64,000 nucleotides of DNA, from the NCBI RefSeq assembly GCF_000737715.1, contig NZ_JPRN01000013.1:62001-126000 (forward strand). The letters are read 5' to 3'. Origin of the DNA: Chryseobacterium sp. JM1 (lineage in GTDB: Bacteria > Bacteroidota > Bacteroidia > Flavobacteriales > Weeksellaceae). Each line of letters begins with the position of its first letter. Position 1 is the first letter of the stretch. Made by a program: the position numbers and the translations under genes. The notes beneath the pieces are model-generated. The model ran no database searches and was not told the origin of the DNA. It was given only the letters and a program-made list of their open reading frames with translations. Below are positions 44,108 to 52,972 of this stretch, piece by piece.

Positions 44108-46255
44108 CTAGTCCTTCATCACTTTTTTTGAAATATTTATTTTTTCGGTTTTAATTTCAATGAGGTAAATACCTTTGGCATACGATGACAAATTCAAAGT
44201 TTCCCGGTCATTGCTAATGATGCCAGTCTGCAGTTTTTTACCCGACATATCGTAAACTGCATAAACAGATTTTTTCGGAGCTTTTATTATTTGAACAATA
44301 TCTTTAGTCACTGTAGGGACCACAGCAATATCTTCCTGTTGTGTGGCTTTTTCATCCGTAGCAAGAACCTGAGTATATCCTGAAACCAGAATAGAATAAT
44401 TTTGTGGTGCATTAGCTCCGGTACCATTGATGAGACTGCCTTTGTTCGTTATTTCAATCCGGTATTCCCGTCCGCCAGCTGGTGTTGGGATGATCACCTG
44501 TTCCACATTGTCTACCGTGTTATCTCCTTTTGTAGCAGGGGTCATCGGGCTTAAGGCGTTTAATTTCCAGGGCTCATAAACGGCACCGGTGGTCGTGTCA
44601 ATAATTCTTACATCCAAATCATTGATTAATCTTGAAGCTCTGTTATTGTAAGCTGCTTCATATGTTAAATTAGCAGGAACTGTATAGGCAGGATCTACCC
44701 ATGAAACGGTTACTTTCAAAGGTTCGCTTCCCGAAGCGATCACTCTCTTTTTATTGGGGGTGCCACTGGCTAAAGTCTCATTATTAAACAGAATGGTATT
44801 GTTTGATTTGCCTATTAATAATTCTGCTCCTTTTTTAGCATCAATAAATCCCCACCCGAAGTGTGGGTCCGGCCCGATGTTGCCGGCTTCCAATGCAGAA
44901 TGGACCACTAAAGTTTTAGCAGAGGCTGCATTAAGTTCCGCACCTCCAAAAAGCTGTTTGCTGATCTGTGTCCAAAGTCCGATAACTCCCGCGACTACCG
45001 GCCCAGAATAAGAAGTTCCGCTGCCCACAGTAAATGCCTGGCTACCTGTAGTATTTTCTGCCGACAAAGCGCTCCCAACGTTTGTGCCAACTGCAGTGAT
45101 ATCGGGTTTTACGGCACCATCATCTCTTGGTCCTGCACTGCTGTAATCGGAATGTACGACATCAGCAGCAACAGTATATCTTCCTCCATTGGCGGTTATA
45201 ATATCAGTTGCACCTACTACAATGATATTTTTAGCCAGCGAACCCGGACCGATGCAGTCGTATCCTGACCCACAATTCGTAGCAGGTTGGGTATCGGTTG
45301 CTGCAAATTGAACAGGGTTGTTATTGTTGTCTGTATAGTATTTTAAAAATCCTGAAGTTCCGGGATAAGTAGGACCGTATTCATAGTAATTTCCGGCTGA
45401 TTTTACAATGACATAGGAAGGATTGGTATATACAATCTGATCATAATTCTGATCATTGTCAAAATAAGTTCCCTGAAGATCATAAGAAGTGGCAGGACTG
45501 GTAAAACTGCCTTTCCATACCCATGCATCTGCTCCATTGACTTTTTGAAAATTCCAGCCGGCATTGACCCCGTAAGAATGGTTGGATATTTTAGGCTGTG
45601 CTGTTAATATTTTTTGAAAGACAGTACTTGAAGAAGTATTGCCTGGTAAAGTCGTTGTTGCAAAAGCATAGGAATCGATGGTGGAATTCTTGGCAATTCC
45701 CTGAAAATTGATAGTTTTGGTCGTTCCGTTTGTGAAAGTTACGGTTTGAGTGTATGGCTTTGCTCCGATGAATCCGGCAACAGAAGTCGCATGACCCCCA
45801 TAGTTCATGGTTGATGCTTCTTTATTGCTAATTCTGTTGGGGAGATTGTTGAAAAATACGTGCTCCGCAAATACCCGGCCTGAATTGGCAATATCTCCGC
45901 CGTCAAAAATAGTAAATTTTATATTTTCCCCGTTAAAACTACCCGTCAGACCGCTTACTGTTCCATTCTGAAGAAAATCAGAATTGGAATTTTTGATTTG
46001 GTCCATGTCATGGGTCTGAAGAAAAAATGGCTTTCCGTCCGGCAGAAAACCTCCCAGCTTGCTTTTATTTTCTTCAATTTCTTTTTGAACTTCCGGAGTT
46101 TTTTCCTTTGATCCATATTGTTTTGAAATAAATGAATCAAATCTTTCGGTATTCTCTTTATTTTGTTTTTCAAATTGTTTTTTAAGCGCCTCATTATCTT
46201 GGGCCGTGGCTAAAAAAGTCACCAGTGTACTGATAAGGAATAGATGTTTCTTCAT
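44108..46255 (-). CDS. S8 family serine peptidase with T9SS sorting domain
   Basis: A secreted subtilisin-like protease of 715 residues. It has a signal peptide (LFLISTLVTFLATAQ), an N-terminal pro-region, and the catalytic triad in order: Asp in FTIFDGGDI, His in YGGHATSVAGF and Ser in GTSYSGPVVAG. After a beta-rich domain, the last 75 residues are a type A T9SS sorting domain (YAVYDMSGKKLQTGI, then YAKGIYLIEIK). It is exported through the Sec and type IX systems. The substrate is unknown. Confidence 0.94.
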   Translation of the reverse strand: MKKHLFLISTLVTFLATAQDNEALKKQFEKQNKENTERFDSFISKQYGSKEKTPEVQKEIEENKSKLGGFLPDGKPFFLQTHDMDQIKNSNSDFLQNGTVSGLTGSFNGENIKFTIFDGGDIANSGRVFAEHVFFNNLPNRISNKEASTMNYGGHATSVAGFIGAKPYTQTVTFTNGTTKTINFQGIAKNSTIDSYAFATTTLPGNTSSSTVFQKILTAQPKISNHSYGVNAGWNFQKVNGADAWVWKGSFTSPATSYDLQGTYFDNDQNYDQIVYTNPSYVIVKSAGNYYEYGPTYPGTSGFLKYYTDNNNNPVQFAATDTQPATNCGSGYDCIGPGSLAKNIIVVGATDIITANGGRYTVAADVVHSDYSSAGPRDDGAVKPDITAVGTNVGSALSAENTTGSQAFTVGSGTSYSGPVVAGVIGLWTQISKQLFGGAELNAASAKTLVVHSALEAGNIGPDPHFGWGFIDAKKGAELLIGKSNNTILFNNETLASGTPNKKRVIASGSEPLKVTVSWVDPAYTVPANLTYEAAYNNRASRLINDLDVRIIDTTTGAVYEPWKLNALSPMTPATKGDNTVDNVEQVIIPTPAGGREYRIEITNKGSLINGTGANAPQNYSILVSGYTQVLATDEKATQQEDIAVVPTVTKDIVQIIKAPKKSVYAVYDMSGKKLQTGIISNDRETLNLSSYAKGIYLIEIKTEKINISKKVMKD

Positions 46256-46462
46256 ACATAAAGTGTTTTTAAATTTACATCAAAAATGATTCTGCAATTA
46301 AAAGAACTTTATTATAATGTGTAAAGCAGAGGCTATTAAAAAGTTGTTAACAGTTTGGAAGATCAATCGTTTATTTTGTTAGCTTGAAAATATATAATAT
46401 TTTGTTAATCAATGTATTGTTTTTTATTATGTGTTAGTTGATCCAACTTATCAAAATAAGCG

Positions 46463-46813
46463 TTATTCCATATGGAGAAAGTGCTGACGGTCAAACAGGA
46501 TTTCATCTGTTTCACGATGATCAGGGTCGTCTACACAACAGTCTACAGGGCAAACTGTTTTGCACTGAGGCTCTTCATGAAAACCTTTACACTCGGTACA
46601 TTTTCCGGGTACGATATAATAAACATCATCCGAATACGCCTGTTGATAGGCATCTGCATCGGCTTCTGTTCCATCCGGAAAGACAACTTTTCCGGAAAGT
46701 TTTGTTTTATCCTGCCAACGCCAGTCGATCGCCCCTTCATAAATTGCTGAGTTGGGACATTCAGGTTCACAGGCTCCGCAGTTGATGCAGTCATCTGTTA
46801 TTGTGATAGCCAT
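46463..46813 (-). CDS. 2[4Fe-4S] Alvin-type ferredoxin
   Basis: A small electron carrier of 116 residues with two cluster motifs: CINCGACEPECP near the start (C-x2-C-x2-C-x3-CP), and CTECKGFHEEPQCKTVCP later (C-x2-C-x8-C-x3-CP). The eight-residue insert in the second is typical of Alvin-type ferredoxins. It is the last gene of a row that begins with superoxide dismutase, and is separated from the 2Fe-2S ferredoxin gene by about 160 bp. Confidence 0.93.
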   Translation of the reverse strand: MAITITDDCINCGACEPECPNSAIYEGAIDWRWQDKTKLSGKVVFPDGTEADADAYQQAYSDDVYYIVPGKCTECKGFHEEPQCKTVCPVDCCVDDPDHRETDEILFDRQHFLHME

Positions 46814-46972
46814 ATATATTGATTTTACAGATTTTTTTTTAAAAAAGGGATTTCCTTCGGTTTACGGCCCTGGAAACCCCTCCGTCTAAACATAACTTAA
46901 ATGAAAAAAACAGTTGGCTTTAAGCATTGATCAGATCGTTGCTCAAGCAGTCTTCTTTATACTTTTATTGAA

Positions 46973-47296
46973 TTAATTTTTTGCAATTTCTATGGAAAGT
47001 CCGTCCATTGAAGCGGTGAGCTGAATCTGGCAGGCCAGTCTGCTTGCAGGAGTGGTTGTGAAAAGTTCCGATAAAAGAGCTTCTTCCATATCTCCTTTTT
47101 CCGGCAACACTGCTGTTTCATTCAGAATGTAGCAGTGACAGGTTGCACACATGACCATTCCTCCACACATGGCTTCCATAGGCAGATCGTAAGCTTTACA
47201 GATATCTTTTAGGCTAAGGCCCATTTCCAGAGGGCAAATTAGTTCATGAATATTTCCTTCCTGATCTTTTACTGTAATTGTAATTTCATCCTTCAT
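46973..47296 (-). CDS. 2Fe-2S ferredoxin
   Basis: A plant/adrenodoxin-type ferredoxin of 107 residues. The cluster ligands are CGGMVMCATC (C-x5-C-x2-C) and the distal Cys in SRLACQIQL. It carries electrons between a reductase and a partner. The flavin reductase gene is 42 bp upstream, so the two may form an electron-transfer pair in the SufR-like regulon. Confidence 0.93.
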   Translation of the reverse strand: MKDEITITVKDQEGNIHELICPLEMGLSLKDICKAYDLPMEAMCGGMVMCATCHCYILNETAVLPEKGDMEEALLSELFTTTPASRLACQIQLTASMDGLSIEIAKN

Positions 47297-47338
47297 TGTA
47301 ATCTGCCAATTTTAATAGTTCTTATCGTATTCGTTTTA

Positions 47339-47893
47339 TTATATTCTTTCTATCTTTTTTGTGGTAGCAATGCTGATCAGTTTATCAAATTTATCAGCGT
47401 AAAGGGAAGATATTTTCGTTGGATCTTCATGATCAAACAGTGCCGGTCTAATGACTGGAACGCTGAACGGTAACGGCCAGGCGCGAAGAGATTTAGCAAC
47501 AACATCCATGGTATTGATGCCCTGCATTGCGTGCAGACCATCTGCCCAGCAAACCAGTCCAACCGTTTTATCCGTAAGGTAAGGCTGATAATGTCCTGAG
47601 GTAACTTCCAGCCAATCCAGGCAGTTCTTCATCACTCCGGGAATGCTTCCGTGATAGAGTGGGGCAAGCCAGAAGTGGATATCTGCATCCAGAAACAGTT
47701 GAGTCATACGTTCTACAGCCAATGGTGTTTTAGTAAGCGTAACATCAAATAGAGGAATCCCTGAATCAGCCAATGTGAAAATTTCACTACTGAAACCTGA
47801 TTGCTCAAGCTTTTCTGCGAAATATTGCGAAATCCGGCCCGATGTGGATTCAGATCTTCTTTCCAGTGAGCCGTTAAATATAATTGCTTTCAT
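47339..47893 (-). CDS. NAD(P)H-dependent FMN reductase
   Basis: A flavodoxin-fold reductase of 184 residues. FNGSLERRSES binds the flavin phosphate, and PLYHGSIPGVMKNCLDW is the second family motif. It reduces FMN or quinones with NAD(P)H. It starts 6 bp after the DUF2480 gene ends, and the 2Fe-2S ferredoxin follows, so the three belong to one operon. Confidence 0.9.
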   Translation of the reverse strand: MKAIIFNGSLERRSESTSGRISQYFAEKLEQSGFSSEIFTLADSGIPLFDVTLTKTPLAVERMTQLFLDADIHFWLAPLYHGSIPGVMKNCLDWLEVTSGHYQPYLTDKTVGLVCWADGLHAMQGINTMDVVAKSLRAWPLPFSVPVIRPALFDHEDPTKISSLYADKFDKLISIATTKKIERI

Positions 47894-47899
47894 GATGAG

Positions 47900-48400
47900 T
47901 TAACTTTTAAAAATTACTTTCGGCAGGCCTATTTCGCCGTACATCAGGGTTTTAACTAAAGGTTTCAGGAGACCGGCAGCCAATAAATAGAGTGATGGAT
48001 CATGATCGGCTCTTGCCCTGACGACCACTTTCTGATTTTTATAGCATTTCAAATCTGCATACATGAGGCGGCGCTTCCAGAGATCCAGCAGGATCGTTTC
48101 CGCATTGTTTAAATCTGCATAAACTGCATACGGAGATAATTTTTCCATTAACATCATATAGGCCCACGGCGGAATGATAGCATCCGTAGAGCAGATGATC
48201 CCTACCGCTTTTTCATTGTACACAGAAAAATCTACAGCAGCAATGGATTCCTTAAACTCTTTCTCCTTTACAATCATTCCCATAAAAAGATGGTCCTTGA
48301 TATCCAGTTCTACAATTTCTGTACTAGGTTTATAATTTAAAAGATCAAGCGCAATGATTCCCGAGACTTCTGCTTTATTGATGAAAATTTTCTGATCCAT
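47900..48400 (-). CDS. DUF2480 family protein
   Basis: A protein of 166 residues that matches my memory of DUF2480, a Bacteroidota family of unknown function (IICSTDAIIPPWAYMMLM and LDLWKRRLMYADLKCYK). It is cytosolic. In this window it sits between superoxide dismutase and an FMN reductase, downstream of an Fe-S-type regulator, which ties it to oxidative stress or Fe-S metabolism by context. Confidence 0.8.
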   Translation of the reverse strand: MDQKIFINKAEVSGIIALDLLNYKPSTEIVELDIKDHLFMGMIVKEKEFKESIAAVDFSVYNEKAVGIICSTDAIIPPWAYMMLMEKLSPYAVYADLNNAETILLDLWKRRLMYADLKCYKNQKVVVRARADHDPSLYLLAAGLLKPLVKTLMYGEIGLPKVIFKS

Positions 48401-48559
48401 AATTGATTCTTTTGTTAAGATAAGGAATTTAAAGCTGAAACAGGGAAGTTATTAAGCCCAAAAGAACTTAAGATGACTATAAGAAAAGATCATCCTGACA
48501 ACTTCCAATCTCCAAATCTTAATTTTCCTAACCCAAATTCAGGTCATGTTAAACTTGAT

Positions 48560-49186
48560 TTATCTGATTTTTGAAAGCGCTTCTTCATATTTTTTTTCTA
48601 CAACCGACCAATCGAGAACCGACCAGAAAGAATCTAAATAATCTGCTCTTTTATTCTGATAAGCCAGATAATAAGCGTGTTCCCACACATCGATCCCAAG
48701 AATCGGAAAACCTCTGTTGACAGATTGGGTATCCATCATAGGATTGTCCTGATTGGGTGTTGAAGCGATAGCCAGCGAACCATTGAATTTCACAAATAAC
48801 CAAACCCATCCGGATCCGAACTGCCCTAAACCGGCTTTTTTCATTTCGGCTTTGAAATCTTCAAGACTTCCAAAAGTGGAATTGATTGTTTCTGCCAATT
48901 TTTCTTCAGGGTTTAATTTAGGCTGAGGAGAAAGAATTTCCCAGAATAAAGAGTGATTGTAGTGGCCACCTCCGTTATTTCTTACTGCGGGACTATATTC
49001 GCTTATTCTCTGAAGGATGGAATCCAAATCGGTAGAGGTTTCTTCAGATGCTTTTAAGGCTGCATTCAAATTATCAACATACGCCTGGTGATGGCGCTGA
49101 TGATGAATCGTCATTGTTTCTTTATCTATAAATGGTTCCAGTGCATCATAAGCATAAGGAAGCTGAGGCAATGTAAATGAGTTCAT
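48560..49186 (-). CDS. sodA: superoxide dismutase [Mn/Fe]
   Basis: A cytosolic Fe/Mn superoxide dismutase of 208 residues, usual length. The metal ligands are visible: His in MTIHHQRHHQAYV, His in GHYNHSLFW, and Asp and His in IDVWEHAYYL. The Gln in STPNQDNPM is at the place used by Mn enzymes, so a manganese or cambialistic enzyme is likely, but metal choice cannot be proven from sequence. It is the first gene of the minus-strand row, and its promoter is overlapped by a CAAC-N6-GTTG operator. Confidence 0.95.
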   Translation of the reverse strand: MNSFTLPQLPYAYDALEPFIDKETMTIHHQRHHQAYVDNLNAALKASEETSTDLDSILQRISEYSPAVRNNGGGHYNHSLFWEILSPQPKLNPEEKLAETINSTFGSLEDFKAEMKKAGLGQFGSGWVWLFVKFNGSLAIASTPNQDNPMMDTQSVNRGFPILGIDVWEHAYYLAYQNKRADYLDSFWSVLDWSVVEKKYEEALSKIR

Positions 49187-49214
49187 TTCTTTTATTTTTT
49201 TGATTAATGTGTTT

Positions 49215-49244
49215 CAAAGGTAAACATATATTTTAATAAAACAA
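49215..49244 (-). promoter_or_regulatory. predicted sod promoter
   Basis: On the minus strand TACCTTTG (49215-49222) is a -7 box, and TTG (49242-49244) lies 19 bp upstream as the -33 element. The -33 base positions are inside the left arm of the operator palindrome, so a bound repressor would block it. Confidence 0.6.
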
Positions 49245-49261
49245 CTTATTGGTTGTTTTAT
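49236..49261. promoter_or_regulatory. SufR-type operator CAAC-N6-GTTG
   Basis: A perfect inverted repeat, ATAAAACAAC-N6-GTTGTTTTAT. Its core CAAC-N6-GTTG is the operator I recall for cyanobacterial SufR. It lies 50 bp upstream of sod. Confidence 0.7.
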
Positions 49262-49337
49262 ATATTGATATGAATTGAATGCAATTGGTTGATTTGTATG
49301 TATTTGATGTATAAAATGATAAATTATAGAAAATGAC

Positions 49338-49345
49338 TATATTTG
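49338..49345 (+). promoter_or_regulatory. predicted -7 box of the SufR-like gene
   Basis: TATATTTG fits TAnnTTTG. No clear -33 box is seen. Transcription would start about 25 bp before the ATG, just ahead of the second operator. Confidence 0.45.
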
Positions 49346-49354
49346 TTGTAGTAA

Positions 49355-49374
49355 ATAAAACAACTCAAATATTG
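49355..49374. promoter_or_regulatory. second SufR-type operator, imperfect
   Basis: ATAAAACAAC recurs here exactly, followed by N6 and ATTG, so the core is CAAC-N6-ATTG with one mismatch. It ends 4 bp before the ATG of the SufR-like gene, as expected for autoregulation. Confidence 0.55.
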
Positions 49375-49378
49375 TCAA

Positions 49379-49999
49379 ATGAAGAAGCCGGCAGCAGACC
49401 GTATCCTGATGTTTTTAAAGATGAGAGGAGAAGCAACATCCCTTTTGATCTCTAAAGAACTCGCTATTACAAAGGAGGGAGCACGGAAGCATTTATTAAA
49501 CCTTGCTGAGGAAGGACTCATCAGATCTGTCACCAAAAGTGAGGGAGTGGGACGGCCATCTACTTACTACACACTTACGGAGAAAGGGCTTTCTCAATTT
49601 CCTGATTCTCATGCGGATGTAACGGTTCAGATCCTTCGGTCTGTAAAAAATCTTCTTGGAGAAAATGCCTTGAATCTTCTCATCAATGACAGAGAAAAAA
49701 ATACTTATGAACGCTATGAAAAGGCTTTAGTGAAAGCAGAATCTTTGGAGCAACGTTTGGATGTCCTTGTAAAAGTCCGTAGTGAAGAAGGATATATGGC
49801 AGAATGGATCAAAGAAGGAAATGATTATTTCCTGATTGAAAATCACTGCCCGATCTGTGCTGCTGCTACTGAATGTCAGGGTTTTTGCCGTGCTGAACTC
49901 TCTAATTTCCAAAACCTGATTGGTAAAAATTATCAGGTGGAAAGGATCAATCACATTTTATCCGGTGGGCAGCGATGCGTGTATAAAATAAGTGGGTGA
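49379..49999 (+). CDS. SufR-like Fe-S transcriptional regulator
   Basis: A regulator of 206 residues with an N-terminal winged HTH (SLLISKELAITKEGARKHLL, then GVGRPSTYYTLTEKG) like SufR/DeoR-type repressors. The C-terminal part carries a cysteine cluster in HCPICAAATECQGFCRAEL (C-x2-C-x5-C-x3-C) and a distal Cys (x29) in GGQRCVYKI. The first-to-fourth spacing is C-x12-C, as in SufR, which senses Fe-S status through its own cluster. It is divergent from the sod gene row, and the shared region holds a CAAC-N6-GTTG palindrome. It should repress itself and the row until oxidative stress or iron lack removes the cluster (inference). Confidence 0.88.
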   Translation: MKKPAADRILMFLKMRGEATSLLISKELAITKEGARKHLLNLAEEGLIRSVTKSEGVGRPSTYYTLTEKGLSQFPDSHADVTVQILRSVKNLLGENALNLLINDREKNTYERYEKALVKAESLEQRLDVLVKVRSEEGYMAEWIKEGNDYFLIENHCPICAAATECQGFCRAELSNFQNLIGKNYQVERINHILSGGQRCVYKISG

Positions 50000-50056
50000 T
50001 TTTTTTAGGTAGGAGGTTGCAGGTAAAAGGTTGCAGATTATAGTAAACATCAATAG

Positions 50057-50077
50057 GAGCGGGCTTTTAGCCCGCTC
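50057..50077. repeat. GAGCGGGC hairpin element
   Basis: GAGCGGGC-TTTTA-GCCCGCTC, a perfect 8-bp stem, then GGCTTTAGCC (about 50101). Such GC-rich hairpins are, in my memory, widespread intergenic repeats in Chryseobacterium and Flavobacterium. It could end the SufR-like transcript, but no T run follows. Confidence 0.55.
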
Positions 50078-50139
50078 GCTTTCAATTTAATCGTAATAAA
50101 GGCTTTAGCCAAAATCTAAAAACACCTAAGAATCAAACA

Positions 50140-50526
50140 TCAAATCCATTTCTCAATAAGATGAATCCAAAATGCTCTTTCTTCATCAATCACAAAGACG
50201 GCTGATGATTTCCTGCGTGTTACCGTACTTCCAGTCGTCTGAATCTCAACATAGGATGCCAATCCATGACCTTCTGTAGTATGTACCTCTATATTTTCAA
50301 GAACGATGCTTCGGTCCGGAAATTGGCCATATGCTCCCGGCAGCCATTCTGAAAAGGCGGCTAAGGTGATGGTATCATTATTACCATTGATCATTTTGAA
50401 ATCTGTATTAAAACCCGCCAAAAGCTTTTTATAAAGGCTTTCCTGATCTTTTACCCCACGAAACCATGCTTCAATATCCGTATGGAATTCTTTAATTTCT
50501 TTAATGACTTTTTCTGTATTGTTCAT
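50140..50526 (-). CDS. SnoaL/NTF2-like protein
   Basis: A cytosolic protein of 128 residues with the cone-like NTF2 fold pattern (DIEAWFRGVKDQESLYKKLL at the start and AFWIHLIEKWI at the end), resembling DUF4440/SnoaL-like proteins. The family contains cyclases, isomerases and binding proteins, so no function can be given. It is on the same strand as the MFS gene, whose end lies 42 bp upstream of its start, so the two may be one operon. Confidence 0.75.
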   Translation of the reverse strand: MNNTEKVIKEIKEFHTDIEAWFRGVKDQESLYKKLLAGFNTDFKMINGNNDTITLAAFSEWLPGAYGQFPDRSIVLENIEVHTTEGHGLASYVEIQTTGSTVTRRKSSAVFVIDEERAFWIHLIEKWI

Positions 50527-50568
50527 AAGTTTAAATATATAATGTTTTGTATTAATGAAGAATGAAAA

Positions 50569-51948
50569 CTAGTTTTTACTGAGTCTGAGCAGGATTTTAT
50601 TAATGAAAACTCCAATAATCTGAAGGGCACCAATCATCAAAACAGCCAGCGCAAAAGCTTTCGGAAATCCCCAATATTCTATAGCACTGAAAAAGATGGT
50701 TCCTATAATGGTGCCTCCGGTTACACTTCCAATCTGTATACTGATACTGATCAATCCTGATGCCTGTCCTGCTTTTTCTTTACTGATCAAAGCAATCGCT
50801 TTCCGCATCATTACCGGCATAATAATACCATGACCCAGTCCTGCTACAAACAGACTGACATCTGTTCCAAAAGAAGGTTTTTCCTGAAGATCAATGAATA
50901 GGGAGGTCAGGGAAAATCCTGTAATCAATAGACCCAGGCCTATATAGATCATAATATGGGAAGAAATTTTTATCCTCGGAACAAGTAACGGACCAAGAAA
51001 GAAAGCAATCCCATAAGGAATAATTGCCAAACCTGTTTCTATTGGGTTTTGATGCAAAAATTGCTGCAGATAGTACGGATAACAGATAAACAGTCCGGAT
51101 GTGAAATTGTAAAAGAAAATAATCAGAAGACAGAGAACGAATGGGCGGTACTGCAAAAGAGTTGGGTCTATCAATACAGGATTGTTCTTACGCAATGATT
51201 TAACCTCATATCTGTAAAATATCATTAACAGTAAAAGTCCGGATAATAGAATCGCAAAAATCCACCAGGCCCAATGGTATTTCCGACCGAAGATAATAGG
51301 ACAGATGAGCATCAACAATGATATAATCAGCAGGAAAGCTCCTGAAAAATCAATATTTTGTCTTTTGTCTTCACGGTTATTATCCATGGTAAAATGAATA
51401 CCAATGATACACAATATGGTGACAGGAACATTAACCAGAAATACCATTTCCCATGAAAATACGGTCCAGTGAAGATTAAGCAGAAAACCACCCAGCAATT
51501 GCCCTGCAACAGACGCAAGCCCGAATACGGAACTGAATATACTGACTGCCTTTGGCTGCTCATGACTACTGAACAAAACCCTTATGGAAGCCAGAACCTG
51601 AGGTGCCAGAAAAGAAGCTCCGACTCCCTGAAACAGGCGGGCAATAATGAGAAATGTAATATCAGGAGAAAAAGCACAGGCAAGGGAAGAAAGTAAAAAA
51701 ATGTACAATCCAAGGATGAATATCTTCTTCCTGCCATACACATCTCCCAGACGGCCTCCGCATACTACCAAAGCGGCATAAGTCAATCCATAAATCGCGA
51801 CAACCAACTGCAGCTGGTGATCACTGGCGTTGAACGCTTTTTTAATGGAAGGAAGTGCCATATTGACGATAAAATAATCCAGAGGCGAAAGAAAAGCGCC
51901 CGCGGTTAGATAACCGAGTGCCTGCCACCGTTTGGGGTAGATGTTCAC
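50569..51948 (-). CDS. MFS drug exporter (DHA2, 14 TM)
   Basis: A proton-driven efflux pump of 459 residues. The length and about 14 hydrophobic helices fit the DHA2 family. Motif A is GGRLGDVYGRKKIF, and the N-terminal motif LDYFIVNMALPSI is as in EmrB/QacA-like pumps. The start is a GTG at 51948; no better ATG follows before the first helix. It is divergent from an AraC gene with about 70 bp between, which is the likely regulator. The substrate is unknown. Confidence 0.92.
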   Translation of the reverse strand: MNIYPKRWQALGYLTAGAFLSPLDYFIVNMALPSIKKAFNASDHQLQLVVAIYGLTYAALVVCGGRLGDVYGRKKIFILGLYIFLLSSLACAFSPDITFLIIARLFQGVGASFLAPQVLASIRVLFSSHEQPKAVSIFSSVFGLASVAGQLLGGFLLNLHWTVFSWEMVFLVNVPVTILCIIGIHFTMDNNREDKRQNIDFSGAFLLIISLLMLICPIIFGRKYHWAWWIFAILLSGLLLLMIFYRYEVKSLRKNNPVLIDPTLLQYRPFVLCLLIIFFYNFTSGLFICYPYYLQQFLHQNPIETGLAIIPYGIAFFLGPLLVPRIKISSHIMIYIGLGLLITGFSLTSLFIDLQEKPSFGTDVSLFVAGLGHGIIMPVMMRKAIALISKEKAGQASGLISISIQIGSVTGGTIIGTIFFSAIEYWGFPKAFALAVLMIGALQIIGVFINKILLRLSKN

Positions 51949-52021
51949 ATTTTTTCTGCAAAATTACCCGCTTATTGTACTGGTAAAATTGTACTTTTGG
52001 AGGATAAATAAGTACTCACAC

Positions 52022-52885
52022 ATGAAAATCTTACCCGTTGAACGTATTGATGTTAATGAAATCAAACTTTGTCAGGAAGAAATTTTACTCAAAACGAAAA
52101 CCTTTCTTTCCCTGGTTTATGTTCTGAACGGGCATGGAACGCTTACTTATGACGAGCGGACCATTACTTTTAAGGAATCTAAGTTGTTTATTATTCCCCA
52201 AAATGAACTGTATCAATTTAAAAGTGAAAATGCAGAATTTGTTGCCATACAGTGTCCGATTGACTTTATTGATAAAATAAGACTGGAAGCCGACCGTATA
52301 GAAAGCTGCGAAAATCTTTATAAACTTCAATATATCAGTAATAATTACCATGCAAGGGCAGGATGTGTTTTCCGGAATAAGGATGATGAACGCTTTGCAG
52401 AAGCTCTTATTTTACAGACTGCACGAGAGTACAGGAACAAAACGAATGATTATCTGATCATCCGGAACTGTATTTCGATTCTGCTGAATCTTATCGCCAG
52501 AAACATCATTGAAAGTGAAACTTCTGATCTGCAGCAGAACAGGAAAGCTTTTTCCATCATGAAAATCATCACCTATATTCAGGAGCATGTAAAAGATAAG
52601 GAGAAAGCCAGAATTCAGGTGATCGCTGATCATTTTGGCATTTCAAGGAATTATTTCGGGGAATATTTTAAGCAGCATACTGGTGTTTCCTATCAGGATT
52701 ATCTGTTGGATTACCGCCTCAAACTGGTGGAAACTTATCTGAAATACAGCAGTGCCCGTTTGAGTGAAATTGCTTACGAACTTCAGTTCAGCGATGAAAG
52801 CCATCTGTCTAAGCTTTTCAAGAAATACAGAAATATGACACCTAAAGAATACAGGAAGAGTGCTTTAAATCAATCAGATTCTTAA
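52022..52885 (+). CDS. AraC family transcriptional regulator
   Basis: A regulator of 287 residues with a cupin-like N-terminus and a C-terminal HTH pair (IQVIADHFGISRNYFGEYFK and LSEIAYELQFSDESHLSKLF, then KKYRNMTPKEYR). I start it at MKILPVERID; an in-frame ATG at 51941 would overlap the divergent MFS gene. Divergence from the exporter suggests it controls that gene. Confidence 0.93.
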   Translation: MKILPVERIDVNEIKLCQEEILLKTKTFLSLVYVLNGHGTLTYDERTITFKESKLFIIPQNELYQFKSENAEFVAIQCPIDFIDKIRLEADRIESCENLYKLQYISNNYHARAGCVFRNKDDERFAEALILQTAREYRNKTNDYLIIRNCISILLNLIARNIIESETSDLQQNRKAFSIMKIITYIQEHVKDKEKARIQVIADHFGISRNYFGEYFKQHTGVSYQDYLLDYRLKLVETYLKYSSARLSEIAYELQFSDESHLSKLFKKYRNMTPKEYRKSALNQSDS

Positions 52886-52907
52886 AATTTTAACGAGCTC
52901 ATTCAAA

Positions 52908-52947
52908 ATAAATATAAAGTCAACTATATAGTTGACTTTATATTTAT
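52908..52947. promoter_or_regulatory. 40-bp perfect palindrome at the marR promoter
   Basis: The sequence is self-complementary over 40 bases, centred between 52927 and 52928, with the core AAGTCAACTATATAGTTGAC. Its last base is the first base of the TATATTTG -7 box. It is most likely the operator of the MarR dimer encoded just downstream. Confidence 0.8.
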
Positions 52948-52954
52948 ATATTTG
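52947..52954 (+). promoter_or_regulatory. predicted -7 box of the marR operon
   Basis: TATATTTG, 18 bp before the marR ATG. It fits TAnnTTTG and abuts the palindrome, so a bound repressor would cover the -33 region. Confidence 0.6.
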
Positions 52955-52972
52955 TAATTAAATCAGTAGGAA

